From Streptococcus mitis subsp. hohhotensis (GTDB lineage: Bacteria > Bacillota > Bacilli > Lactobacillales > Streptococcaceae), in the NCBI RefSeq assembly GCF_000722775.1, contig NZ_JPFZ01000011.1:80256-144255 (forward strand): a DNA stretch of 64,000 nt. The letters run 5' to 3'. A program made the position numbers and the translations under genes. Position 1 is the stretch's first letter, and every line of letters begins with the position of its first letter. This document shows positions 57,318-64,000 of the stretch, piece by piece. The notes beneath the pieces were generated by a model, which worked only from the letters and a program-made list of their open reading frames with translations, was not told where the DNA came from and made no database searches.

Positions 57318-58535
57318 ATGTCAATTACAAAAACTAAAAACGGAACCTATCGATTACGCGTCTATATCCCTGAAGAAGTTAAGTCTTCTCTAGGTATTGA
57401 TAAAAAAATAATTGAAAAACGGTTCAAATTAAGGAGTGAAGCAAAAAAATACGAACTAGAACTTCAAAACAAGATTGATAAAATTCTTAGTGGAGAATCT
57501 ACCACATTAGAGAATAGCGGTTCTATTCTTTTTTCAGATTTCTATCAAAACATATGGTGGGAATCCTATAAAGCTGGACAAACTACTTCTACTACTAAGC
57601 CACCTTCCAAAGCTACTATAACTGGTACAGAAATTGCTTTTAGAAAACATATCTTACCCATGCTTGGTAACTATTCTATTGAGTTTCTAAATCAAAACAA
57701 ACAAGTTATTTTAAATCTATTAACTCAAAAAGCAAAAGAATATGCAAACTTCAAAGTTATTAGAAGCTACGTTAATTCTATCTTTGATTGGGCAGAAGAA
57801 TTAGAATATATCGAAACTAACCGCTTATCTAAAACAATAAGTCGTATCAAAGCCACTAAGAAAATCAAGTTGCAAGAATCTAAAAAAGATGAAGAATTAT
57901 ACCTATCTCAAGAAGAACTTCAAGCATGGTTTACAGCTTTTGAAGATGATTTAGAAAACGGGAAGCTCTCATTCAAAGATTATGTGCTATTCTATACTAC
58001 CTTTTTCTTAGGAGATAGAAAATCCGAAAGCTATGGTTTGCAATGGAAACACATTAACATCAAGAAACAGGAAATTCAATTGGTTCAAGCCTTAGATAAA
58101 TATAAAAATGTAAAATCTACAAAAGGGAACAAGAAAACAACTTTTCAAATCCCTATTGAACTAACTGAATTGCTCCAATCTTGGAAAAAGCAACAAAAAA
58201 CTGAGCTGGCAAAATTTGGTATTATTCAATCTGATGAACAATATGTCTTTACTTATATCGATATGAAGGGTAATGTTAATAGCCCCCTGCACTCTGACTA
58301 TCTTAATAATAAAATGAAATCTGTCAAACACCGTCATAAGGAGCTGACACACGCTACACCTCACAAATTACGCCATACAGGCGCAACTCTAGCTAAACAA
58401 GCAGGAACTTCACTTGAAGCTATTTCAGAGGCTCTTACTCATAGCGATACCCTTACAACTAAGACTTATGTAAATACTTCGAATGTTATTCCAATGGCTG
58501 TTGGAGAGATTGCTTATCGCAATCTTAAAAAGTAA
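57318..58535 (+). CDS. int: Tyrosine recombinase integrase
   Basis: 405 residues from ATG 57318 (AAAGGAG upstream). N-terminal arm-binding domain (KTKNGTYRLRVYIPEEVKSS), core-binding SAM-like domain, and catalytic domain with Arg in GDRKSESYGLQW, HKLRHTGATLAKQAG (HxxR) and nucleophile Tyr in TTKTYVNTSN. It catalyses insertion at the 3' end of rpsI, which begins 110 bases downstream. All catalytic residues present. Confidence 0.93.
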   Translation: MSITKTKNGTYRLRVYIPEEVKSSLGIDKKIIEKRFKLRSEAKKYELELQNKIDKILSGESTTLENSGSILFSDFYQNIWWESYKAGQTTSTTKPPSKATITGTEIAFRKHILPMLGNYSIEFLNQNKQVILNLLTQKAKEYANFKVIRSYVNSIFDWAEELEYIETNRLSKTISRIKATKKIKLQESKKDEELYLSQEELQAWFTAFEDDLENGKLSFKDYVLFYTTFFLGDRKSESYGLQWKHINIKKQEIQLVQALDKYKNVKSTKGNKKTTFQIPIELTELLQSWKKQQKTELAKFGIIQSDEQYVFTYIDMKGNVNSPLHSDYLNNKMKSVKHRHKELTHATPHKLRHTGATLAKQAGTSLEAISEALTHSDTLTTKTYVNTSNVIPMAVGEIAYRNLKK

Positions 58536-58536
58536 T

Positions 58537-58607
58537 GGTGTGAATTTGGTGTGAAAAATGGTGTGAATTTTGCTAAAAATCATCAAAAAAACACCCCATG
58601 GTGTGAA
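58537..58607 (+). repeat. Right-end arm sites of element C
   Basis: GGTGTGAA at 58537, 58548, 58560 and 58600, spaced 11, 12 and 40 bases, between the integrase stop and rpsI. The last copy is inside the integrase terminator hairpin (AACACCCCATGG / ACCATGAAGTGTT). Confidence 0.65.
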
Positions 58608-58644
58608 CCATGAAGTGTTGTAAATGCTGTATTGTAGCTGGTTC

Positions 58645-59037
58645 TTAACGTTTTGAGAACTGGCTAGCTTTACGAGCTTTTTTAAGACCTGGTTTCTTAC
58701 GTTCAACTTTACGTGAGTCACGTGTAAGAAGTCCTGCGCGTTTCAATGAATCGCGGAAGTCTGGGTCTACTTGAAGAAGGGCACGAGCGATACCGTGACG
58801 GATAGCTCCTGATTGACCAGCGTATCCACCACCTACAACATTAACGAAAACGTCGTATGAACCTGCAGTTGAAGTAACTGCGAATGGTTGGTTGATTACA
58901 AGACGAAGGTCAGCGTGTGGGATGTACTCTTCAACATCTTTTTTGTTAACAGTGATTTTACCAGTTCCTGGAACAAGGCGAACGCGTGCAACAGCGTTTT
59001 TACGACGTCCAGTACCTGCATATTGTGCTTGTGACAT
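58645..59037 (-). CDS. rpsI: 30S ribosomal protein S9
   Basis: 130 residues, complete, ending [14 protein letters not shown] as in other bacteria. The 3' end is the attachment site of element C; the protein is unchanged because the element supplies a synonymous tail. GGAACAAT-type weak RBS AAGGAA precedes the ATG. It is 18 bases after rplM in a two-gene operon. Confidence 0.96.
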   Translation of the reverse strand: MSQAQYAGTGRRKNAVARVRLVPGTGKITVNKKDVEEYIPHADLRLVINQPFAVTSTAGSYDVFVNVVGGGYAGQSGAIRHGIARALLQVDPDFRDSLKRAGLLTRDSRKVERKKPGLKKARKASQFSKR

Positions 59038-59055
59038 ACTTTATTGTTCCTTTCC

Positions 59056-59502
59056 TTAGATAAGTCCTGAAATATCAAGAACTTCTGGTTGTTGTGCAGC
59101 GTGAGTGTGCTCAGCTCCAACAAATACTTTCAACTTCATACCTTGAGCGCGTCCAAGAGTATTGTGTGGAAGCATACCTTTAACTGATTTCTCGATCAAA
59201 CGTACTGCATTTTTAGAACGAAGTTCACCTGCAGAGATTTGTTTCAATCCACCTGGGTGGTTTGAGTGAGTGTAGTAAATTTTATCAGTTGCTTTTTTAC
59301 CAGTCAATTTAACTTTTTCAGCATTGATAACAATCACAAAGTCACCTGTATCAGTGTGTGGTGTAAATGTTGGTTTGTTTTTTCCGCGAAGTACGCTAGC
59401 AACTACTGCAGAAAGACGTCCAAGTGGTACATCAGTTGCGTCAACTACGTACCATTTACGTTCAACTTGGCCTGGTTTAGCCATAAATGTTGTTTTGTTC
59501 AT
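59056..59502 (-). CDS. rplM: 50S ribosomal protein L13
   Basis: 148 residues, full length, start [20 protein letters not shown] with AGGAG upstream, and the family signature [20 protein letters not shown]. First gene of the rplM-rpsI operon, with a conserved-type leader upstream. Confidence 0.96.
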   Translation of the reverse strand: MNKTTFMAKPGQVERKWYVVDATDVPLGRLSAVVASVLRGKNKPTFTPHTDTGDFVIVINAEKVKLTGKKATDKIYYTHSNHPGGLKQISAGELRSKNAVRLIEKSVKGMLPHNTLGRAQGMKLKVFVGAEHTHAAQQPEVLDISGLI

Positions 59503-59520
59503 GATTTCTCCTATATATAG

Positions 59521-59610
59521 TTCGATTTTTGTTTACGGTGATGGGTGTTCCTTCCCATCGAAAAGTATTTGGAAGGTTCCGGGGCCTTTCAAATGGGGTA
59601 AACAATACCG
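59521..59610 (-). ncRNA. L13 leader-type autoregulatory RNA
   Basis: The minus strand contains GGTATTGTTTACCCC, then GGCCCCGGAACCTTCC, then GATGGGAAGGAACACCCATC and GTAAACAAAAATCG before rplM. GTTTAC with GTAAAC closes a long stem and GATGGG with CCCATC forms an inner hairpin, fitting the L13 leader class of Firmicutes as I remember it. Confidence 0.65.
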
Positions 59611-59616
59611 CCTACT

Positions 59617-59646
59617 ATAATACCAAATTTCACCCCTAAAAGTCAA
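59617..59646 (-). promoter_or_regulatory. rplM-rpsI promoter
   Basis: The minus strand has TTGACT (59641-59646), 18 bp, TATTAT (59617-59622), just before the L13 leader. Confidence 0.68.
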
Positions 59647-59689
59647 TAGATATGAAAAATATTTTTCTAAATTTCACTCTTTTTATCTC

Positions 59690-59713
59690 TAAAAACCTCG
59701 CTTTCGCGAGGCT
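59690..59713 (-). terminator. Terminator after the ABC exporter operon
   Basis: CCTCGC TTTC GCGAGG stem; the minus strand then reads TTTTTAGAG. It lies 4 bases after the permease stop. Confidence 0.82.
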
Positions 59714-59716
59714 CTT

Positions 59717-60916
59717 CTATTTATAAGATAAGGCACGTTTAAAGGTTTTCCAAATCCCTAAATCATCCGTTTGAAGGACTAGGCTGGCATACATGCGTCC
59801 GATAAAGACTGTTGCCGTTACTGCAAAAGCAATCGTAATAGCAAGTGAAATCCATGCTTCTACTCCCCCTGCATAGCCATTAATGGTTCTAAATGGCATA
59901 AAGAAGGTCGAAATAAAAGGAATATAAGAACCAATCTTCAAGATGAGATTGTCACCAGCTGCACCTAGAGCTGTCACTCCAAAAAAACCACCCATAATCA
60001 AAATCATCAAAGGCGACAGGGCTTTCCCTGAGTCCTCAGGACGAGAAACCATAGAACCTAGGAAGGCTGCTAAAACAACGTACATAAAGAGGCTAACCAA
60101 GACAAACAATAAGGTGTTGAGCGAGAAAGCCTCTCCTATATGGTTTAAAATACCAGATTGTGCCAAGATTGGTAGGTCTTTAAAGAGAAGAATGGCAGCA
60201 AGTCCACCCACGACGTAAATGCCAATATGGGTCAAAATCACAAGAAGCAGAGCTAGCATGCGAGCGTAGAAATAATGACTAGCTCGGATACTAGAGAAGA
60301 CCACCTCCATAATTTTGGTTCCTTTCTCGCTAGCCACTTCCTGAGCAGTGACACTAGCATAGGTAATCAAAATCATATAAAGGAATAAACCAAGCCCTGC
60401 GGCCGCAAAGGTTTGAATCATTTTTTTATTTTCCTTGGATTCATCAATTTTCTCCGTAAAGTTAACTGTTTGTTCCAAGCGTTTCTCCTGTTCTTGTGAC
60501 AAATTGGCTGCCGAACGATTGAGTTGATCTTGAAGCTCATTTAACTTGCTCATTACTCCTAGCTTAATAGCACTCTCAAGGGAAGTCTCCCCGTGATAAA
60601 CTGCCTTCAAGACACTATCCTCTTGGTCAATGGTCAGATAACCTTTTAATTTTTCATCCTTGATAGCAGCTTGGGCACTGGCTTCATCCTTATAATCAAA
60701 GTTGATACCATTGGTACCCTTGAGCCCATCTTCCACAGATGGCACAGTTGTTACTACTGCTATCTTACTATTCTTGGCCATAGAAGACCCTTGGAGGTAG
60801 CCAATTCCCCCAGATAGACCGATAAACAAGAATGGTGAAATCACCATAAAGAAGAAACTCCACGACTTGATGTGTCGAAGATAGGTTTCCTTCATTACAA
60901 CCCACATATTTCTCAT
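59717..60916 (-). CDS. ABC-2 type exporter permease, NatB-like
   Basis: 399 residues with a first membrane segment (about 20-42), a large extracytoplasmic domain (about 45-165) and five or six C-terminal membrane segments. The conserved stretch AQEVASEKGTKIMEVVFSSI is typical of NatB/YhaP-type permeases. Substrate unknown (sodium, antibiotics or peptides are candidates in the family). Its start overlaps the ATPase stop by 4 bases. Confidence 0.85.
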   Translation of the reverse strand: MRNMWVVMKETYLRHIKSWSFFFMVISPFLFIGLSGGIGYLQGSSMAKNSKIAVVTTVPSVEDGLKGTNGINFDYKDEASAQAAIKDEKLKGYLTIDQEDSVLKAVYHGETSLESAIKLGVMSKLNELQDQLNRSAANLSQEQEKRLEQTVNFTEKIDESKENKKMIQTFAAAGLGLFLYMILITYASVTAQEVASEKGTKIMEVVFSSIRASHYFYARMLALLLVILTHIGIYVVGGLAAILLFKDLPILAQSGILNHIGEAFSLNTLLFVLVSLFMYVVLAAFLGSMVSRPEDSGKALSPLMILIMGGFFGVTALGAAGDNLILKIGSYIPFISTFFMPFRTINGYAGGVEAWISLAITIAFAVTATVFIGRMYASLVLQTDDLGIWKTFKRALSYK

Positions 60917-61806
60917 ACTTCCACCCCTGATTCTAGTTTAAAGATTTCATCGATTGTCGGCGCTTGCTGGTCAAAGGTTGCGATATATTGCCCCTGAGTC
61001 AAGATTGGGAAAAGTTCCCTTCCAGCGCTCTCATCCTCCAAGATCAATTTCCAACTGCCTTGTTTGGTCAAGCTCACCTGTTTGACATGAGGAAGGTTTT
61101 CCAATTCTTCCTTGCTTCGTTCACTTGAAACAAAGAGACGCGTTTTCCCGTATTGATTGCGGACATCCTGAACTGGTCCATGCAAGACCACACGGCCATC
61201 TCGGATCATGAGAATATCGTCACAAAGCTCCTCAACATTAGTCATAACATGGTCAGAAAAGATAATGGTTGCCCCACGTTCTTTTTCTTGAAAAATGACT
61301 TGTTTGAGCAATTCTGTATTGACTGGGTCCAATCCACTGAAAGGCTCATCCAAGATAATCAAGTCTGGTTCATGAATCAGAGTAATAATGAGCTGAATCT
61401 TCTGCTGATTTCCTTTTGACAGACTCTTGATTTTATCAGTCAGCTTCCCTTTCACTTCCAACCTCTTCATCCATTGAGGGAGTTTTTCTTTGATCTCCTT
61501 GGCATCCATACCTTTTAGAGTCGCCAAGTAACGAACTTGTTCAAGGACTGTCAATTTAGGCATGAGACTGCGTTCTTCAGGCAGATAGCCAATCCGAGCG
61601 TAGGTCTCTTGACGAATATCCTGACCATCTAGACTGATTTCTCCTTGGTATTCTAAAAACTTCAAAATACTGTGGAAAATCGTTGTTTTCCCAGCACCGT
61701 TTTTCCCGACTAATCCCAAAATACGACCTGGTCGTGCTTGAAAGTCAATACCAAACAAAACTTGCTTGGGGCCAAAACTTTTCTCTAGACTTCTTACTTC
61801 TAGCAT
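60913..61806 (-). CDS. ABC exporter ATPase, NatA-like
   Basis: 297 residues. Walker A GKNGAGKTT near 35, signature LSKGNQQKIQL near 134, Walker B LIILDEPFSGLD near 155, and H-loop SDHVM. A C-terminal accessory domain follows. Partner of the permease. GGAGG precedes the start. Confidence 0.92.
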   Translation of the reverse strand: MLEVRSLEKSFGPKQVLFGIDFQARPGRILGLVGKNGAGKTTIFHSILKFLEYQGEISLDGQDIRQETYARIGYLPEERSLMPKLTVLEQVRYLATLKGMDAKEIKEKLPQWMKRLEVKGKLTDKIKSLSKGNQQKIQLIITLIHEPDLIILDEPFSGLDPVNTELLKQVIFQEKERGATIIFSDHVMTNVEELCDDILMIRDGRVVLHGPVQDVRNQYGKTRLFVSSERSKEELENLPHVKQVSLTKQGSWKLILEDESAGRELFPILTQGQYIATFDQQAPTIDEIFKLESGVEV

Positions 61807-62323
61807 CTTTCACCTCCGAAATGTCTTTCACTCATTATACTCCTTTTTGATAGCCTTTACAATGTTTTTTGTCCATTTTCAGAAGACTATTGCTGTGTAA
61901 AATACGGTCTGGAGCACTTTTAGTGATAAATCCATTATACAGTAGCAAACTCAATTTATCACCTCCGCTCCTCAACTGTCCATTTTTAATCCTGAATTGT
62001 TATTTGAGCAACCCCTTTATTCCAAATAGCTTTTCCCTAAAAATCATTACATCATATGTTATCATTTGTCAAAAATAAAAATCCTATCTATTTACTTTGA
62101 CATAAAACATCATCAAATAGCAACTATTATCAATTAAAACATTACTTAACAACTATCTTCCTCTATATGACTACCATCTTTGAAGAATTACCTATCTCTA
62201 TATGAATAGTCATTCCTAAACCTAAAAATTTTTTGAAATCGAGTTGGCCTAAACCTCTCATTACCTCATGAAATTCCATGAAATTTAGGATTTAGATTCA
62301 CTACTCAATTTACCTGTATCAAA
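61807..62323. other. Intergenic region without recognisable genes
   Basis: About 520 AT-rich bases. Short open frames only, without ribosome sites. The ABC operon promoter must lie in the first part. No repeat or RNA gene recognised. Confidence 0.5.
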
Positions 62324-62355
62324 AATCTCCTAGCAGGTTTTCCTGCTAGGAGATT
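62324..62355. terminator. Strong bidirectional terminator after the LPXTG protein gene
   Basis: AATCTCCTAGCAGG TTTT CCTGCTAGGAGATT, a perfect 14-bp stem with T-runs on both strands. Confidence 0.9.
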
Positions 62356-62428
62356 TTCTTGTGAGAGGTACTTGTTTAAACTTTGAAAATCGGACTTATC
62401 ATCTGATAATTATCAAATAATCTACCAA

Positions 62429-64000
62429 TTAAGCTTCTTCGTCTTCTTTACGACGACGGCCTGCAAGACCGAGACCAAGTAATGCACTTGCAGCTGCTGC
62501 TACCATAGCTACAGTAGAATCTGCTGTACCTGTATTTGGCAATTCTTTAGCCGCTTTACGCGCATTTGCTTGTGCTGATGCTGTTTGACTAGCATTAGCT
62601 GCTGCTTGAGTAGTAGCTGGAGCTACAACTGTTGTTTGCGCAGATTGGTTGTTAGCTGGAACTACAGCTGGTGTTTGAGCAGATTGATCGTTAGCTGTAT
62701 TTGCATGATCCGTTGATGGAGCAACTTTCGCCATGAAGTCTTCGATACGTTTAACCATTGCATCCACTTCTGCTTGAGTTGCGTCTGCATTGGCAAATAC
62801 TTTCTTAGCATCTGATAATAATGTATTCGCTTCTTTTGCAGTTTCTGCATCAAGCTTAGCTGATTCTTTAAGGAGCAATTCATCTAATTGATGGATAGCA
62901 GCTTCTAACTTAGCTTTATCCGCTTTCGCTTCAGTGTTATTAGCTCCGTTATTTGCTCCATTTCCTTCATTTCCATGATTTTGTGGAGCAACAACTTCAA
63001 CAGGTACGTTGATTTCTTCTACACTGCCATCTGATAACTTAAGTGTTACTTTAGCTACTAGTCTACCTAAAGCTGATGTTGTAGGTTTTTCAATTTTAAT
63101 AACCTCTACATCCTTCGGTAAGTTTACTTTAGATAATACTTCTTGATCTGTTAAAGTTTCTCCTTGTTTAACAGAGACAAATCCATTGACTAATAGAGAT
63201 GATAAGTCAAATGCTTCTACTTCATTAATTGCTGCATCATCTTTGTAAATGTCATTACGAAGAATTCTATCTACTTCTGCTTGATCAGTTGCTGCCTCAA
63301 TAGCTACTTTCGCTGCATCTGCTGCCGCCTTAGTTGCTTCTTTAGCCTTCGCTTTTTCAGATTGACTCAATTGATCATTCGCATCAATCTCTTTATCTTT
63401 AGTAGCTTTAGCTTGATCAATCGCATTTTTAGCGTTTTCTTTACCTACTGGAGTCACTGCTTTGATAGCGTTTGTGCCTGCTGTTTCTTTCTCAGTCACT
63501 CCGGCTTGGTCAGTTGCTGCCTCAATAGCTACTTTCGCTGCATCTGCTGCCGCCTTAGTTGCTTCTTTAGCCTTCGCTTTTTCAGATTGACTCAATTGAT
63601 CATTCGCATCAATCTCTTTATCTTTAGTAGCTTTAGCTTGATCAATCGCATTTTTAGCGTTTTCTTTACCTACTGGAGTCACTGCTTTAATAGCGTTTGT
63701 GCCTGCTGTTTCTTTCTCAGTCACTCCAGCTTGGTCAGTTGCTGCCTCAATAGCCGCCTTAGCCAAATCTGCTGCCGCCTTAGTTGCTTCTTTAGCCTTC
63801 GCTTTTTCAGATTGACTCAATTGATCATTCGCATCAATCTCTTTATCTTTAGTAGCTTTAGCTTGATCAATCGCATTTTTAGCGTTTTCTTTACCTACTG
63901 GAGTCACTGCTTTAATAGCGTTTGTGCCTGCTGTTTCTTTCTCAGTCACTCCAGCTTGGTCAGTTGCTGCCTCAATAGCCGCCTTAGCCAAATCTGCTGC
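62429..64000 (-). CDS. LPXTG cell-wall surface protein with DUF1542-type repeats, C-terminal part
   Basis: The frame is open to the right edge, so the N-terminus is outside; at least 523 residues are visible. From the edge inward: near-identical 75-residue helical repeats (NAIDQAKATKDKEIDANDQL, AKAKEATKAAADAAKVAIEA), then a Rib/alpha-like domain (DVEVIKIEKPTTSALGRLVA, LSDGSVEEINVPVEVV), a helical segment, a Gln/Thr/Ala-rich wall spanner, and the sorting signal ELPNTG, hydrophobic tail and RRRKEDEEA. Sortase A should anchor it to peptidoglycan. Likely adhesin-type; the exact family member cannot be told without the N-terminus. Confidence 0.88.
   Translation of the reverse strand, partial: AADLAKAAIEAATDQAGVTEKETAGTNAIKAVTPVGKENAKNAIDQAKATKDKEIDANDQLSQSEKAKAKEATKAAADLAKAAIEAATDQAGVTEKETAGTNAIKAVTPVGKENAKNAIDQAKATKDKEIDANDQLSQSEKAKAKEATKAAADAAKVAIEAATDQAGVTEKETAGTNAIKAVTPVGKENAKNAIDQAKATKDKEIDANDQLSQSEKAKAKEATKAAADAAKVAIEAATDQAEVDRILRNDIYKDDAAINEVEAFDLSSLLVNGFVSVKQGETLTDQEVLSKVNLPKDVEVIKIEKPTTSALGRLVAKVTLKLSDGSVEEINVPVEVVAPQNHGNEGNGANNGANNTEAKADKAKLEAAIHQLDELLLKESAKLDAETAKEANTLLSDAKKVFANADATQAEVDAMVKRIEDFMAKVAPSTDHANTANDQSAQTPAVVPANNQSAQTTVVAPATTQAAANASQTASAQANARKAAKELPNTGTADSTVAMVAAAASALLGLGLAGRRRKEDEEA
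63286..64000. repeat. 225-bp tandem repeats in the LPXTG gene
   Basis: The marker CAGTTGCTGCCTCAATAG recurs at 63286, 63511, 63736 and 63961, exactly 225 bp (75 codons) apart, with only a few base differences, and continues beyond the window. Confidence 0.95.

Larger units (their letters stand above)
48150..58692. mobile_element. Element C, integrative mobilizable element inserted in the rpsI 3' end
   Basis: About 10.5 kb bounded by the displaced rpsI tail and the present rpsI tail. It contains integrase, excisionase, HUH/helicase replication-relaxase protein, FtsK-like coupling ATPase, a structured origin, two regulators or unknowns, and a surface protein. GGTGTGAA motifs lie inside both ends. 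No type IV secretion genes, so it would need a helper conjugative element. Confidence 0.8.

Noticed and set aside
63286-64000. CRISPR-like periodic repeats
   Set aside because: The 225-bp period is coding, in frame, and lacks spacers.

Overview
The window reads as a chromosome segment from a mitis-group Streptococcus close to S. pneumoniae, S. mitis or S. pseudopneumoniae. Support comes from three pneumococcal-type BOX repeats, a PBP2x that aligns residue for residue with pneumococcal numbering, choline-binding repeats, and the gene block dexB / DUF1846 / luxS / clpL / mraY / pbp2X / ftsL / rsmH beside a capsule-type cpsABCD operon. An AliA/AliB-family lipoprotein gene sits between dexB and cpsA, which is not the usual pneumococcal arrangement as I recall it and favours a commensal relative. 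No tRNA, rRNA or CRISPR array was seen.

Layout. (1) 1-3072: start of a capsule regulatory operon on the minus strand (cpsA, B, C and the first codons of D). (2) 3430-16532: core genes, namely the peptide-binding lipoprotein, dexB with two cre-like operators on its promoter, DUF1846, luxS, clpL with two CtsR boxes, and the division and cell-wall cluster mraY-pbp2X-ftsL-rsmH. (3) 16617-19116: an XRE regulator with its own tandem operators, four small membrane proteins and a glutathione peroxidase. (4) 19190-22145: an SOS cassette (HdiR/LexA-like repressor, UmuC polymerase, YolD-like protein, small partner). (5) 22427-34153: DtpT peptide transporter with CodY-like boxes, then a carbohydrate locus (GH31 glycosidase, YesL, lipoprotein, two LplB/C-type permeases) divergent from a YesM/YesN two-component system.

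(6) About 34500-58645: accessory region built by repeated insertion at the 3' end of rpsI. The rpsI gene at 58645-59037 points into it. An intact integrative mobilizable element (element C, about 48150-58692) carries integrase, excisionase, a HUH plus helicase replication/relaxase protein, an FtsK-like coupling ATPase, a structured GC-rich origin region, and a SEC10/PgrA-domain choline-binding surface protein broken by a frameshift. To its left lies a displaced, synonymously different copy of the rpsI 3' end at 48150-48197. Beyond that is a decayed element B (integrase tail, DUF961-like gene, dead XRE regulator, membrane protein, ImmA-like protease, type III restriction-modification with a frame-broken res). 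Further left is a small remnant A with an ApeA-like HEPN gene and a zinc-ribbon partner. Two further decayed element ends mark 35921-36000 and 38870-38945. The region therefore looks like a defence island assembled by accretion.

(7) 58645-64000: rpsI-rplM with an L13-type leader, a NatA/NatB-like ABC exporter, and the C-terminal part of an LPXTG surface protein with 75-residue repeats that runs off the window edge.
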